A stretch of DNA of 64,000 nucleotides from Roseomonas sp. (lineage in GTDB: Bacteria > Pseudomonadota > Alphaproteobacteria > Acetobacterales > Acetobacteraceae), in NCBI GenBank assembly GCA_031180725.1, contig JAPSLO010000015.1, positions 82,078-146,077 of the forward strand, in the 5' to 3' direction. This document shows positions 1 to 9,005 of the stretch, one piece after another (position 1 is the first letter of the stretch; every line of letters begins with the position of its first letter). Under the pieces are notes generated by a model. That model did not search any database, was not told where the DNA came from, and saw only the letters and a program-made list of their open reading frames with translations. The translations under genes were made by a program, and so were the position numbers.

Positions 1-1
1 C

Positions 2-865
2 CTCATCGACAAGGTGCCGATGAACGATGTGGCGCGGCTGCGCGGCGATGCGCGGGTGCAGCTTTTCGTGCATGATGGCAACCGCACCATGTTCCTGGTG
101 CCCGATACGGCGCGCGAGACGACGCCCTTCGCCTTCGACAAGGAAGGCCGGCCGCTGGAGCGGAACCCGCTGCGCGACCTGCGTGTCCGCCAGGCGCTGG
201 CGCTCGCCATCAACCGCGCGGCGCTGACCGAGCGCGCGATGGATGGCCTGGCCACCCCCGCGAACCAGGCAGCGCCTGAGGGCATGTTCGGCTGGTCCGA
301 CCGTATCCCCGCCGCTGCCTTCGACCCGGCCCGCGCCCGCGCCCTGCTGACCGAGGCTGGCTATCCCAACGGCTTCCGCCTGACGCTGCACTGCTCCAAC
401 GGCCGCTACGTGAATGACCGCACCACCTGCCTTCAGGTGGCGCAGATGCTGACGCGCATCGGCGTGGAGGCCCAGGCCGAGGCCGAGCCGCAATCGGTGT
501 TCATGACCCGTATGACGGCCTTCAACGCCAGCCTGCTGCTGAATGGCTGGGGCAGCTATGGCGACAACCTGATTGTGCTGCGCCAGGCCCTGCATTCGGT
601 GGATGCGTCGCGCGGCTATGGTGGCTTCAATCGCGGTCGCTACGCCAACCCCGAGGTGGACCGGCTAATCGAGGAGGCGGCACAGACCATCCAGCCGGAC
701 CGCCGCGCCGCCCTGCAGGCGGAAGCCATGGAGCGCGCCATGGCCGACCTCGGCGTGATCCCGCTCTACACCGCCGCCTGGATCTGGGCCACGCGCCGCG
801 GCTTCACCTTCACGCCGGGCTTCGACGAAGGAACCCTGGCCATGCGCGCCGTGCCGGCGCGGTAA
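2..865 (+). CDS. ABC transporter substrate-binding protein, SBP_bac_5 family (5' end outside window)
   Basis: This is the C-terminal part of a periplasmic binding protein for a peptide/nickel-type ABC importer. The reading frame is open from the window edge, so the start and signal peptide lie upstream. The visible part begins LIDKVPMNDVARL, typical of the family region near the domain boundary, and continues with the conserved stretch around RQALALAINR, where small bound peptides or opines are usually contacted. About 287 residues of a usual 500-540 are present. Transporter permeases are not in view. The ligand cannot be told from sequence; the M19 dipeptidase that follows suggests peptide-like substrates, which is inference. 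Confidence 0.88.
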   Translation, partial: LIDKVPMNDVARLRGDARVQLFVHDGNRTMFLVPDTARETTPFAFDKEGRPLERNPLRDLRVRQALALAINRAALTERAMDGLATPANQAAPEGMFGWSDRIPAAAFDPARARALLTEAGYPNGFRLTLHCSNGRYVNDRTTCLQVAQMLTRIGVEAQAEAEPQSVFMTRMTAFNASLLLNGWGSYGDNLIVLRQALHSVDASRGYGGFNRGRYANPEVDRLIEEAAQTIQPDRRAALQAEAMERAMADLGVIPLYTAAWIWATRRGFTFTPGFDEGTLAMRAVPAR

Positions 866-941
866 AGCCGGTTTGTCGCCGTTTCCCGAAAGTCCTCGGG
901 CACTTCGCCCGGCTTGAATATGCTCCAGCAGGAGAGAGACC

Positions 942-1910
942 ATGCTGATTGACGGGCTGCAATGCGGCCATTTCGACCGGGAGGCCTTCGAGGCGCTGCG
1001 CCGCGGCGATGTGGGCGCCGTCACCGTGACCTGTGGCTTCTGGGAGGATGTGACGGAATCCCTCGATTCCATCGCCCGCTGGCGTGACCTTTGCGCGGAG
1101 AATGCCGACATTGTCGGCATCGCGCGTAGCGCGGCCGATATCCGCCGCATCGCGGGCGAGGGCAAGCTGGCCATCGTGCTCGGCTTCCAGAATGCCGAGC
1201 TGTTCGGCGGCCGCATCCGGCTGGTGGAGATGTTCGCCGAGCTGGGTGTGCGCTGCGTGCAACTCACCTACAACAACCAGAACAGCTTCGCCGGTAGCTG
1301 CTACGAGGCCGAGGACAGCGGCTTGGCGCGCTTCGGGCGGGAACTCATCAAGGAGATGAACCGCACGGGCATCCTGGTGGACCTCAGCCATGTCGGCAAC
1401 CGCAGCACGCTGGATGCGGTGAAGTTCTCGCAGAAGCCGGTGGCGATCACCCACGCCAACGCGGACAGCCTGTTCCCGCACAAGCGGAACAAGACTGATG
1501 ATGTGCTGCGCGCGCTGCGCGACAATGGCGGCGTCATCGGCTGCGCCACCTATCGCAACATCACCGGCGACCACTACTGCGCCACCATCGAGAATTGGTG
1601 CACCATGGTGGCCCGCACCGTGGATCTGGCGGGCATCGACCATGTGGGCGTCGGCACGGACCGCAGCCACAACTTCACCAAGCCCGATTACGACTGGATG
1701 CGCATGGGGCGCTGGACGCGCGGCGTGGACTACGGTGCGGCTTCCGCCGCCAAGCCGGGCAAGGCCGCGCCGCCCGACTGGTTCCAGACCGTCTCCGACA
1801 TCGGGAAGATCGAAGGCGGGCTGGCGAAGGTGGGTTTCTCGCCGGAAGAGGTGAAGAAGATCACGCACGGCAATTGGCTGCGCGTGTATGAGGCAGTCTG
1901 GGGCGGCTGA
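942..1910 (+). CDS. membrane dipeptidase, peptidase family M19
   Basis: A 322-residue zinc dipeptidase of the renal-dipeptidase family, which hydrolyses dipeptides and sometimes beta-lactam-like or D-amino-acid dipeptides. A strong purine-rich site (AGGAGAGAG) precedes the ATG. Visible family marks are DLSHVG near residue 147, the ITHANADSLF segment with a metal-ligand histidine, and GTDRSHN near the C-terminus. No signal peptide is seen, so the bacterial form is probably cytoplasmic. It follows the peptide-type binding protein by 76 bases on the same strand and is plausibly the same transcription unit, processing imported dipeptides. The length matches bacterial members. Confidence 0.9.
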   Translation: MLIDGLQCGHFDREAFEALRRGDVGAVTVTCGFWEDVTESLDSIARWRDLCAENADIVGIARSAADIRRIAGEGKLAIVLGFQNAELFGGRIRLVEMFAELGVRCVQLTYNNQNSFAGSCYEAEDSGLARFGRELIKEMNRTGILVDLSHVGNRSTLDAVKFSQKPVAITHANADSLFPHKRNKTDDVLRALRDNGGVIGCATYRNITGDHYCATIENWCTMVARTVDLAGIDHVGVGTDRSHNFTKPDYDWMRMGRWTRGVDYGAASAAKPGKAAPPDWFQTVSDIGKIEGGLAKVGFSPEEVKKITHGNWLRVYEAVWGG

Positions 1911-1981
1911 GCCGCGCCCCAAGCCGGTGAGGCGGGGTCGCCCGGGGCGTCACGTGGCCGGGCGGCCCGGCATCAAGGCAG

Positions 1982-2665
1982 CTAATCCGCCGAACGCAGC
2001 GCCGCCAGGACCTCCGACCGGAACTCGCGCCGGTGCAGTTCGCGCACGACGAACAGGCTGGTGGCCACCAGGGCCAAGGGATGAATTACCCAAGCCAGGG
2101 CAGCCAGCCCGAAGTAGTAGCTGCGCAGCCCGGTGTTGAAGTGGCGGGCCGCGCGGTTCAGCACGCGCGCGGCCGCATCGGCCAGCAGCAGGCCGTGTTC
2201 GTCGCGGGGGTCCGTGGGCAGGCCGCCGACCAGGATGGAGCTGTAGTTAAACTGGCGCAGCGCCCAGGTCAGCTCGAAAAAGGCATTCACGAAGATCACC
2301 AGCAGCAGGCCGATCTTCATCTCCCAGGCGATGTCGCTCATCTGCTCCGCCCAGGGGAGGGCCGCGACGACGCGTCGGCCGAGGTCGCTGGCGCCCAGCA
2401 TCGCGACCAGGCCGCCCAGGATGAAGATGCTGGTGGTGGCCAGGAAGCTGGTGGAGTTCATAAGGTTGCCGATCGCCGCCATGTCGGCGATCCGGTTGTC
2501 CCGCAGCAGAGTCGCCCGCATCCAGCGCTGCCGGTGTTGGTCCATCGCATTGATCACGCTGCGTGCGCGAATGGCGGGCACGCGGTCCACGATGACCGCA
2601 TAGCCGAGCCAGCATGCGGCGAAGATCGTCAGCGCCAGGATGTCGAGCGTGGTCAGCAGGGACAT
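1982..2665 (-). CDS. DUF599 family membrane protein
   Basis: A 227-residue integral membrane protein of the DUF599 family, whose biochemical role is unknown. Hydrophobic segments are visible near residues 5-25, 70-92, 115-135 and 185-210. The family-typical N-terminal region includes SVINAMDQHRQRWM followed by a MMN/LMNSTSFLATTS block. The gene is transcribed away from the preceding dipeptidase (convergent) and in the same direction as the HxlR gene upstream of it, with about 50 bases between them. Nothing in the neighbours identifies a partner. Confidence 0.85.
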   Translation of the reverse strand: MSLLTTLDILALTIFAACWLGYAVIVDRVPAIRARSVINAMDQHRQRWMRATLLRDNRIADMAAIGNLMNSTSFLATTSIFILGGLVAMLGASDLGRRVVAALPWAEQMSDIAWEMKIGLLLVIFVNAFFELTWALRQFNYSSILVGGLPTDPRDEHGLLLADAAARVLNRAARHFNTGLRSYYFGLAALAWVIHPLALVATSLFVVRELHRREFRSEVLAALRSAD

Positions 2666-2714
2666 GGCGTCAAGCTAACGCAGCCGGCGGGCCAGCTTGA
2701 ATAGTATGCAGCGC

Positions 2715-3065
2715 TCAGGCCACGGCCTTCTCTGCCAGAACAGCATTCGGCAGCATCGGCCTGGTCTCCTCCCACCAGTCGCCGAGGGCGTCGATCAGCG
2801 GCACCAGCTTCCGGCCTGCCGGCGTCAGGTCATACTCCACGCGGCGGGGATAGCCGGGATAATCGGTGCGCCGGACAATGCCGGCCGCTTCCAGCTTGCG
2901 AAGTTCCAGCGCCAGGATGCGGTGCGACACGGTGGGATTGTCGCGCTGTAGGTCGCTGAAGCGCTTCGTGCCGTCCTTCAGATAGTACAGCAGCAGGGTC
3001 GGCCAGCGGCCACTCAGCACCCGCATCACGTCCTCGATTGGGCAGGCGGAGACGAGGTCCTTCAT
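2715..3065 (-). CDS. HxlR-family winged-helix transcriptional regulator
   Basis: A 116-residue single-domain regulator. The family pattern is clear: an N-terminal cysteine (Cys8 in SACPIEDVMRVL), the helix-turn-helix core SGRWPTLLLYYLKDGTKRFSDLQR, a recognition helix around TVSHRILALELRKLEAAGIV, and the wing RRVEYDLTPAGRKL. HxlR proteins often sense electrophiles or oxidants through that early cysteine. It is divergent from a glutathione transferase gene across 108 bases, the arrangement expected if it controls that detoxification gene. That regulatory link is inference. Confidence 0.9.
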   Translation of the reverse strand: MKDLVSACPIEDVMRVLSGRWPTLLLYYLKDGTKRFSDLQRDNPTVSHRILALELRKLEAAGIVRRTDYPGYPRRVEYDLTPAGRKLVPLIDALGDWWEETRPMLPNAVLAEKAVA

Positions 3066-3083
3066 CGCATGTCCGGCTGTTGG

Positions 3084-3101
3084 TTACAGAAAGGTGCGTA
3101 A
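3084..3101. promoter_or_regulatory. candidate HxlR operator between divergent regulator and GST genes
   Basis: An inverted repeat TTAC-N10-GTAA lies roughly midway in the 108-base divergent region. Its arms, spacing and position suit a dimeric winged-helix repressor. The arms are short and the repeat could be chance, so this is only a candidate. Confidence 0.3.
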
Positions 3102-3173
3102 TTCACTTGGGGCGCCAGGACACCCATAACAACGCCGCTGCGCAGCGCATCCCGCACCTTCTGGACAACACCA

Positions 3174-3884
3174 ATGGAACCGATCCTGCTTTACGGCTTC
3201 CCGGCGGGAAGCTCGATGGGGCTCGTCGCCGCGCTGGAATGGCTGGGCCAGCCCTACAGGCTATGCCGCGTGGACATGCTGGGCGAGATGCGCGCGCCCG
3301 CCTACGCCCGGATCAACGCACGGCACGAGACGCCCGTGCTGATCACCGATGATGGCCGGCCCCTGACCGAGACGATGGCCATTGCCGCCTGGCTGGAGGC
3401 ACGCGACGAGGCGCGCCGCATCAGCTTCGCGCCACGATCGCCCGAGGCCGACCGCATCCGGCAGTTGCTCGGCTTCGTGAACACCGGCTTCACTGCCGCT
3501 TTCGGCCCGCTCTGGGCCGCGCTGGAGATGGATCCGCCCGACCCCGCCCTGCAGGCGGCGCTGCGCCGCTGGGGGCAGGCGGCGGTGATCGAGCGCCACG
3601 ACAGGCTGGAGGAGATGATCGGCGACACGCCTTACCTGGTCGGCGACCGCCCGACCCTGGCGGACGGCGTGCTGGTCGGCGTGGCACGCTGGCTGGAGTA
3701 TCACGACGTAGCCGACGTCGTGCGCTGGCCCCGCCTCGCCGCCCTGCGGGAGCGGCTGGAAGCAGACCCGGCCGTCCGCTTCGCCCTGGCGATCGAGGCG
3801 GGCGAGATGCCCAGCGGAAGCGGTGCGCTGCGGGGCCAGGTGCCGCTGGCCGAGATCATCGAGCGCTACGGCCGGCCCCTTTAA
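3174..3884 (+). CDS. glutathione S-transferase family protein
   Basis: A 236-residue cytosolic GST-fold protein that would conjugate glutathione to electrophiles or use it as cofactor. The N-terminal thioredoxin-like half begins EPILLYGFPAGSSMG, where the serines are candidates for the activating residue, and has the glutathione-binding region around ETPVLITDDGRPLTETMAIAAWLE (the cis-Pro loop PVL and the TET contact). The alpha-helical C-terminal half contains the DRPTLADGVLVG N-capping/hydrophobic-staple segment. It is divergent from the HxlR regulator, its probable controller. Substrate is unknown. Confidence 0.88.
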   Translation: MEPILLYGFPAGSSMGLVAALEWLGQPYRLCRVDMLGEMRAPAYARINARHETPVLITDDGRPLTETMAIAAWLEARDEARRISFAPRSPEADRIRQLLGFVNTGFTAAFGPLWAALEMDPPDPALQAALRRWGQAAVIERHDRLEEMIGDTPYLVGDRPTLADGVLVGVARWLEYHDVADVVRWPRLAALRERLEADPAVRFALAIEAGEMPSGSGALRGQVPLAEIIERYGRPL

Positions 3885-3902
3885 CGAGGTCCCGAATGCA
3901 AG

Positions 3903-3971
3903 GCGGGGCGGCGAGTCGCCTCGCCGCCCCGCGCACTTCAAAGCCAAGCGAGCGGGTCCAGCAGGACCCGC
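3903..3971. terminator. paired hairpins between convergent GST and icd genes
   Basis: Two strong perfect hairpins lie between the convergent genes: a 12-base-pair stem (3903-3914 with 3921-3932, 6-base loop) and an 8-base-pair stem (3952-3959 with 3964-3971, loop AGCA). Neither has a long T-run, which is common in very GC-rich genomes. They can stop transcription from both sides. Confidence 0.65.
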
Positions 3972-3978
3972 GGCCCGG

Positions 3979-5190
3979 TCAGCCCATCTTCTTCTTCAGG
4001 TTCTCGTCCAGCTTGGCGAGGAAGGCCTGGGTGTTCAGCCAGGGCTGGTCCTTGCTGATCAGGATGGCCAGGTCCTTCGTCATGTGGCCGGCCTCGACGG
4101 TCTCGATGCAGACCTGCTCCAGCGCATTGGCGAAGTCCACCACATCCTGCGTGCCGTCGAACTTGCCGCGATAGGCCAGGCCGCGGGTCCAGGCGAAGAT
4201 CGAGGCGATCGGGTTCGTGCTCGTCTCCTGGCCCTTCTGGTGCTGACGGTAGTGGCGCGTGACGGTGCCGTGGGCGGCTTCGGACTCGACCGTCTGCCCA
4301 TCCGGGGAGAGCAGCACGGAAGTCATCAGGCCGAGCGAGCCGAAGCCCTGCGCCACGATGTCGGATTCCACGTCGCCGTCGTAGTTCTTGCAGGCCCAGA
4401 TATAGCCGCCTTCCCACTTCAGGGCGGAGGCCACCATGTCATCGATCAGGCGGTCCTCATAGGTCAGGCCGCGCTTCTCGTACTCGGCCTTGAACTCCTC
4501 GTCGTAGATCTTGCGGAAGATGTCCTTGAAGTTGCCGTCGTAGGCCTTGAGGATCGTGTTCTTGTGGCTGAAGTAGACCGAGAAGCCGCGCTGCAGGCCA
4601 TAGTTGAAGCTGGCGCGCGCGAAGCCTTCGATCGAGCTGTTCAGGTTGTGCATCATCATGGCGACGCCGCCGCCCTTGAAGGAGAAGTCGCCGATTTCCT
4701 GCGGCTGCCCGTTCTCCGGGATATAGGTCATCACCACCTTGCCCGCGCCCGGGACCTTCATCTCCACCGCGCGGTAGATGTCGCCATAGGCGTGGCGGCC
4801 CACCACGATGGGCTTGGTCCAGTGCGGCACCAGGCGGGGCACGTTCTTGATGATGATCGGCTCGCGGAAGATCGTGCCGTCCAGGATGTTGCGGATCGTG
4901 CCGTTCGGGCTGCGCCACATCTTCTTCAGGCCGAATTCCTTCACCCGCGCCTCGTCCGGGGTGATGGTGGCGCACTTCACGCCGACGCCGTACCTCTTCG
5001 TGGCATTGGCGGCATCCACCGTCACTTGGTCATCGGTCTGGTCGCGGTACTGGATGCCCAGGTCAAAATACTTCAGGTCGATGTCGAGGTAGGGAAGGAT
5101 CAGCTTGTCCTTAATGAAGCCCCAGATGATGCGGGTCATCTCGTCCCCATCCATTTCGACGACGGGGGTCTTTACCTTGATCTTGGCCAT
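3979..5190 (-). CDS. icd: NADP-dependent isocitrate dehydrogenase (homodimeric type)
   Basis: A 403-residue enzyme of the TCA cycle that oxidatively decarboxylates isocitrate to 2-oxoglutarate with NADP+. It is the eukaryote-like homodimeric class common in alphaproteobacteria: the N-terminus [20 protein letters not shown], the substrate loop [18 protein letters not shown], and [11 protein letters not shown] are all intact. The C-terminus ends near ENLKKKMG as usual. The frame stays open further upstream, but the ATG at 5190 gives the correct family length and N-terminus. It is monocistronic, with terminator hairpins directly downstream. Confidence 0.97.
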   Translation of the reverse strand: MAKIKVKTPVVEMDGDEMTRIIWGFIKDKLILPYLDIDLKYFDLGIQYRDQTDDQVTVDAANATKRYGVGVKCATITPDEARVKEFGLKKMWRSPNGTIRNILDGTIFREPIIIKNVPRLVPHWTKPIVVGRHAYGDIYRAVEMKVPGAGKVVMTYIPENGQPQEIGDFSFKGGGVAMMMHNLNSSIEGFARASFNYGLQRGFSVYFSHKNTILKAYDGNFKDIFRKIYDEEFKAEYEKRGLTYEDRLIDDMVASALKWEGGYIWACKNYDGDVESDIVAQGFGSLGLMTSVLLSPDGQTVESEAAHGTVTRHYRQHQKGQETSTNPIASIFAWTRGLAYRGKFDGTQDVVDFANALEQVCIETVEAGHMTKDLAILISKDQPWLNTQAFLAKLDENLKKKMG

Positions 5191-5524
5191 GCCGATCCTG
5201 CCATTCATCTCGTGGCCCCGCCTGGGGCCGTTTCCCGAGCCTGCCTTCGGGGCGCCGCCGACCAGGTGCCGCGGCGCCGCATTCCTGCGGGCAGCGGACC
5301 ATGCCAACCGGGGGGCGCAGGGGCAAGCCCGGCCCGCGGCTTGGCGGGGCGGTGGCGGCGTAGATAGATGCGAAATGCTGCTGTCTGTCGGCCGACGATC
5401 CCGGGCGCCTGACCTGCCTGCGGCGCCCTATCCGGACTGCGGCCGGCGAGTTTGGTGCGCCGCCACGGCTTGCTTCGCGGGTGCCAGGCCCCAATTGAGG
5501 CTGGAGAAATCAGGGAGCTTGGGG
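5191..5524. other. 334-base intergenic region upstream of icd
   Basis: No recognised gene lies here. The region should carry the icd promoter on the minus strand and a promoter for the small gene that follows on the plus strand. No convincing -35/-10 pair or operator was identified. Confidence 0.5.
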
Positions 5525-5743
5525 ATGCTGCTGCGCTGTGCGACGGGAATGATGGCCGGCCCTGCCGGCCTGGCTGCCGGAATGGTGTTCGTAGCGGGGA
5601 TGGCCACCGGCGTGGCGCTGGGCGCCGGTCTGGCGGGCGCCGCCGCCCTGGGCAAGCGGATGTACGAGGAGCGCCAGGGCTGGAAGGCCGGCGCTGGAGA
5701 CACACCGGCCGCGCCGCCCCCCGAGGCGCCTATTCCGGGATGA
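5525..5743 (+). CDS. small glycine-zipper-like membrane protein (hypothetical)
   Basis: A possible 72-residue protein with one long Gly/Ala-rich hydrophobic segment (residues about 8-42, many GxxxG-like spacings such as AGPAGLAAG and GVALGAGLAG), then a short charged stretch KRMYEERQGW and a Pro-rich tail. It could be a single membrane helix or a helical hairpin. The upstream GGGAG is a weak ribosome site. The 3' end overlaps the convergent RidA gene by 14 bases. It is not recognised, and an artefact of base composition cannot be excluded. Confidence 0.4.
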   Translation: MLLRCATGMMAGPAGLAAGMVFVAGMATGVALGAGLAGAAALGKRMYEERQGWKAGAGDTPAAPPPEAPIPG

Positions 5744-6131
5744 TTGCGGTCGCCTCGATCTCGACGCGCGCCTCGCGCTCGACCAGCGAGACGACCTGAA
5801 CCAGGGCCATGGCCGGGAAGTGCCGGCCCATGACCTCGCGATAGGCCGGGCCAAGCTCCTTCAGGCTGGCCCGGTATTCCTCCATGTCCACCACATACCA
5901 GGTCAGGCGGCCAATATGCTCCGGCCCGCCGCCGGCTTCCTTCAGCACGGCCAGGATATTGCGCAGCGCCTGGCGGGTCTGCGCCACCAGCCCCTGCGGG
6001 AAGCGGCCTTCGGCGTCCCAGCCGACCATGCCGCCCACCAGCACCACGCGGCCCTTGCCCATCATGCCGTTGGCGTAGCCGCGCGGCGGTGGCCAGCCTT
6101 CCGGTTGCAGCGCGGTCAGCGGCGCCTTCAT
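5730..6131 (-). CDS. RidA/YjgF/YER057c family protein, last gene of the anthranilate operon
   Basis: A 133-residue RidA-family protein. Family members form trimers and speed hydrolysis of reactive enamines and imines to ketones plus ammonia. Typical segments are present (GGMVGWD, QTRQALRNILAVLKEAG near the middle, YREVMGRHFPAMALVQV, VEIEATAIIPE). The classical RidA arginine is not clearly at its usual position, which suggests a specialised subgroup. Its start overlaps the stop of the CoA ligase gene by 4 bases (ATGA), so it is translationally coupled into the catabolic operon. A role in deaminating the 2-amino-5-oxocyclohexenyl-CoA intermediate is an attractive inference. Confidence 0.88.
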   Translation of the reverse strand: MKAPLTALQPEGWPPPRGYANGMMGKGRVVLVGGMVGWDAEGRFPQGLVAQTRQALRNILAVLKEAGGGPEHIGRLTWYVVDMEEYRASLKELGPAYREVMGRHFPAMALVQVVSLVEREARVEIEATAIIPE

Positions 6132-7768
6132 GCCGCGGCGTCCTTCTGCGCCAGGGTGCGCAGCGCGAAGCGCTGCAGCTTGCCGGTCTCGGTGCGGGGC
6201 AGGGCTTCGACGAAGACCACACTCCGCGGATACTTGTAGGGCGCGATCTCGCGCTTCACATGCTCCTGCAGCGTCCTCGCCATCGCCTCATCGGCCTGAT
6301 GGCCCGGATGCAGAACGACATAGGCGCGCACCACCATGCCGCGGTCGCCATCCGGCGCGCCGACCACGCCGCATTCCTTCACCGCCGGATGGGTCAGCAG
6401 CGCGACTTCCACCTCTGGCCCGGCGATGTTGTAGCCGGCGGAGATGATCATGTCGTCGTTGCGCGCCTGGTACCAGAAATACCCGTCCTCGTCCTGGATG
6501 TAGGTGTCGCCAGTGATGTTCCAGCCGTCCTGGACGTAGTTGGCCTGGCGCGGGTCGGCGAGGTAGCGGCAGCCCGTGGGGCCCTGCACCGCCAGGCGGC
6601 CAGCCGTGCCGCGGGGCACTTCCTTGCCATTCGCATCCACCACCCGGGCGCGGTAGCCGGGCACGGGGATGCCGGTGGCGCCCGGGCGGATCTCGTCCTC
6701 CTTCGCGGCGATGAAAATGTGCAGCATCTCCGTCGCGCCGATACCGTCCATCAGCCTCAGCCCGGTGGCGGCCTGCCAGGCCTCGAAGACCGGCTTGGGC
6801 AGGGTTTCCCCGGCAGAGACGCATTTGCGCAGCGACGAGAGATCATGCAGCGGCGCCAAGCCCGCCATGATGCGGTAGGCCGTCGGGGCGGTGAAACAGA
6901 CCGTGGCGCGGTATCGCGCGATGGCAGCCGGCAGGTCCTCCGGCGGCGCCTTCTCCAGCAGCACGCTGGTGGCGCCGACGCGGAATGGGAACAGCACCAG
7001 CCCGCCCAGGCCGAAGGTGAAGGCCAGCGGTGGCGAGCCGATGAAGATGTCGCTGGGGACGGGGCGCAACACCTGCATGCAGTAGCCGTCGCAGATGGCC
7101 AGCATGTCGCGGTGGAAATGCATGGTGCCCTTCGGCTCACCGGTGGAGCCGCTGGTGAAGCCGATCAGGCAGACGTCGTCGACGGCGGTGTCGCAGGCGG
7201 TGAAGTCGGGCGAGGCGGCCTCGCACATCGCTTCCAGTTCGCCATTGCCCCAGCAGACCAGGTGGTTCAGGTCTGGCGCCTCGGCCTTGCGCAGCTCCTC
7301 CACCAGCCGTGCGTCGCAGAGCGCGTGGCTGATGCGGGCCTTGCGCAGCATCTGACCCAGTTCCCTGGCGCGCAGCAGCGGCATGGTGGCCACCACCACG
7401 CCGCCCGCCTTCAGCACGGCGAAATAGGCCGCGACCATCCAGGCATTGTTGGCGCTGCGCAGCAGCACGCGATTACCTGGCACGAAGTCCAGCCTGTCCA
7501 CCAACACATTGGCGATGCGGTTCACGCGCTCGGCGAGCTGTGCATAGGTCAGCGTCTCGGCCGGGGTGATGATGGCCGGGTGGTCGGCCCGTTTCGCCAG
7601 GTTGCGGTCCAGCAGTTCCACCGCGCAGTTCAGGCGGTCAGGATACTGGAATTCCGGCCGGTCCAGTAGGAAAACCGGCCACTGGTCTCGCGCGGGCAGA
7701 TTGTCCCGCGCGAAAGTGTCTACGTGGGCGCTAGGCGCCATCCCGTGACCAGAAAGCATCCCGTCCAT
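6128..7768 (-). CDS. benzoate/2-aminobenzoate-CoA ligase family protein
   Basis: A 546-residue ANL-superfamily adenylating enzyme that would activate an aromatic acid to its CoA thioester with ATP. The phosphate-binding motif FTSGSTGEPKG sits at residues 204-214, the adenosine motif at GIGATEMLHIF, the hinge at RNDDMIISAGYNI, and the C-terminal catalytic lysine in PRTETGKLQR. Overall sequence style matches benzoate/2-aminobenzoate-CoA ligases. The ATG at 7768 is chosen because GGGAGACGGAG precedes it; an in-frame extension upstream lacks a site. The neighbouring 2-aminobenzoyl-CoA-type monooxygenase/reductase points to anthranilate as substrate (inference; functional equivalent of the Azoarcus ligase). 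Confidence 0.88.
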   Translation of the reverse strand: MDGMLSGHGMAPSAHVDTFARDNLPARDQWPVFLLDRPEFQYPDRLNCAVELLDRNLAKRADHPAIITPAETLTYAQLAERVNRIANVLVDRLDFVPGNRVLLRSANNAWMVAAYFAVLKAGGVVVATMPLLRARELGQMLRKARISHALCDARLVEELRKAEAPDLNHLVCWGNGELEAMCEAASPDFTACDTAVDDVCLIGFTSGSTGEPKGTMHFHRDMLAICDGYCMQVLRPVPSDIFIGSPPLAFTFGLGGLVLFPFRVGATSVLLEKAPPEDLPAAIARYRATVCFTAPTAYRIMAGLAPLHDLSSLRKCVSAGETLPKPVFEAWQAATGLRLMDGIGATEMLHIFIAAKEDEIRPGATGIPVPGYRARVVDANGKEVPRGTAGRLAVQGPTGCRYLADPRQANYVQDGWNITGDTYIQDEDGYFWYQARNDDMIISAGYNIAGPEVEVALLTHPAVKECGVVGAPDGDRGMVVRAYVVLHPGHQADEAMARTLQEHVKREIAPYKYPRSVVFVEALPRTETGKLQRFALRTLAQKDAAA

Positions 7769-7802
7769 CTCCGTCTCCCGCCTTGTGTTCTGCGCCAGCG
7801 AG

Positions 7803-9005
7803 TCACGCTTTCGGTGCCTGCGCACCTCCGGCGATGGCTGGCGCGCCGTTCGACGTGCGGCGTTCCCTTTCAGCCCGTGCGATCACCACGCGCTGGATTT
7901 CCGAGGCGCCCTCATAGACGCGGAGCGCCCTGACCTCCCGATAGAGTTCTTCGGCCTTATGGCCCTTGGTGACGCCGAGACCGCCGTGGATCTGCACGCA
8001 GCGATCGGCGGCGCGCTGGGCAGCCTCGGTCGCGTGCAGCTTTGCCATGGAGGCTTCGCGTGTGATGCGTTGTGCGCCGGCATCCTTCAGCCAGGCGGCG
8101 CGATAGACAAGCAGGGCCGAGGCCTCGACATCCAGGGCGCTGTCGGCGATGGCCTGCTGCGACATCTGCTGGTCGAACAGCGTGGCGCCGAACAGCTTGC
8201 GTTCCGTGGCGCGTTCCACCGTCAGGTCCAGCGCGCGACGCGCGAAGCCCAGCGCGGCGGCGCCGACGGTGGAGCGGAAGACATCAAGCGTCGCCATGGC
8301 GACCTTGAAACCCTCGCCTGGCCTGCCGATCATGGCCCCGGCCGGGAGGCGCATGGCGTCGAATTCCAGGGTCGCCAGCGGGTGGGGCGCCGTGACCTCG
8401 ATGCGCTCCGCGATGCGCAGGCCAGGCGTGTCGGCGGGCACAAGGAAGGCCGAGAGGCCCTTCGCACCCGGCGCTTCCCCGGTGCGGGCGAAGACGATGT
8501 AGGTGGCGGCGATGCCGCCGTTGCTGATCCAGGTCTTGCGGCCGGTGATGCGGTAATGGCTGTTGCCGTCCTTCTCCGCCACCGTGTCCAGCGCCGCGAC
8601 ATCGCTGCCGGCCTCCGGCTCGCTCAACGCAAAGGCCGCGAGCGCAGTGCCGGCACGGGCAGCAGGCAGCACCTGGTCGCGCTGGGCCGGCGTGCCGAAC
8701 AGCGTCACCGGCCCGGTGCCGAGGCCCTGCATGGCGAAGGCGAAATCCGCCAGCCCTGCATGGCGGGCCAGGATGTCGCGCGCCAGGCACAGGCTGCGCA
8801 CATCCAGCCTGCCATCCTCGGGGCAGGCCACGCGCAGCAACCCGGTTTCCCCCATGGCGCGCACCAGGCGGATGGTGCAGCCATCCACGTCATGCTCATT
8901 GGCCAGGTCTTCGGCATGTGCCGCGGCCCAGGCTTCCATCTCCGCCGCCCAGGCCCTGTGGCTGGCGTCGAAGAAGGGCCAGTCAAGGAAGGAGCTGTCG
9001 GCCAT
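7803..9005 (-). CDS. acyl-CoA dehydrogenase family protein
   Basis: A 400-residue FAD-dependent acyl-CoA dehydrogenase introducing a 2,3-double bond into an acyl-CoA. Visible marks are the FAD/substrate region [11 protein letters not shown], the [11 protein letters not shown] segment, the [12 protein letters not shown] helix, and the C-terminal region [32 protein letters not shown], which holds the usual catalytic glutamate near YEGASE. The ATG at 9005 gives the proper family N-terminus; a longer in-frame stretch upstream is the shadow of the hydratase gene. It overlaps the hydratase stop by one base (TGATG). In this operon it would act on the reduced alicyclic CoA ester of anthranilate breakdown (inference). 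Confidence 0.9.
   Translation of the reverse strand: MADSSFLDWPFFDASHRAWAAEMEAWAAAHAEDLANEHDVDGCTIRLVRAMGETGLLRVACPEDGRLDVRSLCLARDILARHAGLADFAFAMQGLGTGPVTLFGTPAQRDQVLPAARAGTALAAFALSEPEAGSDVAALDTVAEKDGNSHYRITGRKTWISNGGIAATYIVFARTGEAPGAKGLSAFLVPADTPGLRIAERIEVTAPHPLATLEFDAMRLPAGAMIGRPGEGFKVAMATLDVFRSTVGAAALGFARRALDLTVERATERKLFGATLFDQQMSQQAIADSALDVEASALLVYRAAWLKDAGAQRITREASMAKLHATEAAQRAADRCVQIHGGLGVTKGHKAEELYREVRALRVYEGASEIQRVVIARAERERRTSNGAPAIAGGAQAPKA

Noticed and set aside
3823..5367. 514-codon open frame antisense to icd
   Set aside because: High GC keeps antisense frames open; the translation is low-complexity and the opposite strand encodes an intact enzyme.
6089..7669. 526-codon plus-strand frame across the CoA ligase
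   Set aside because: Shadow of the ligase gene; no recognisable protein, no ribosome site.
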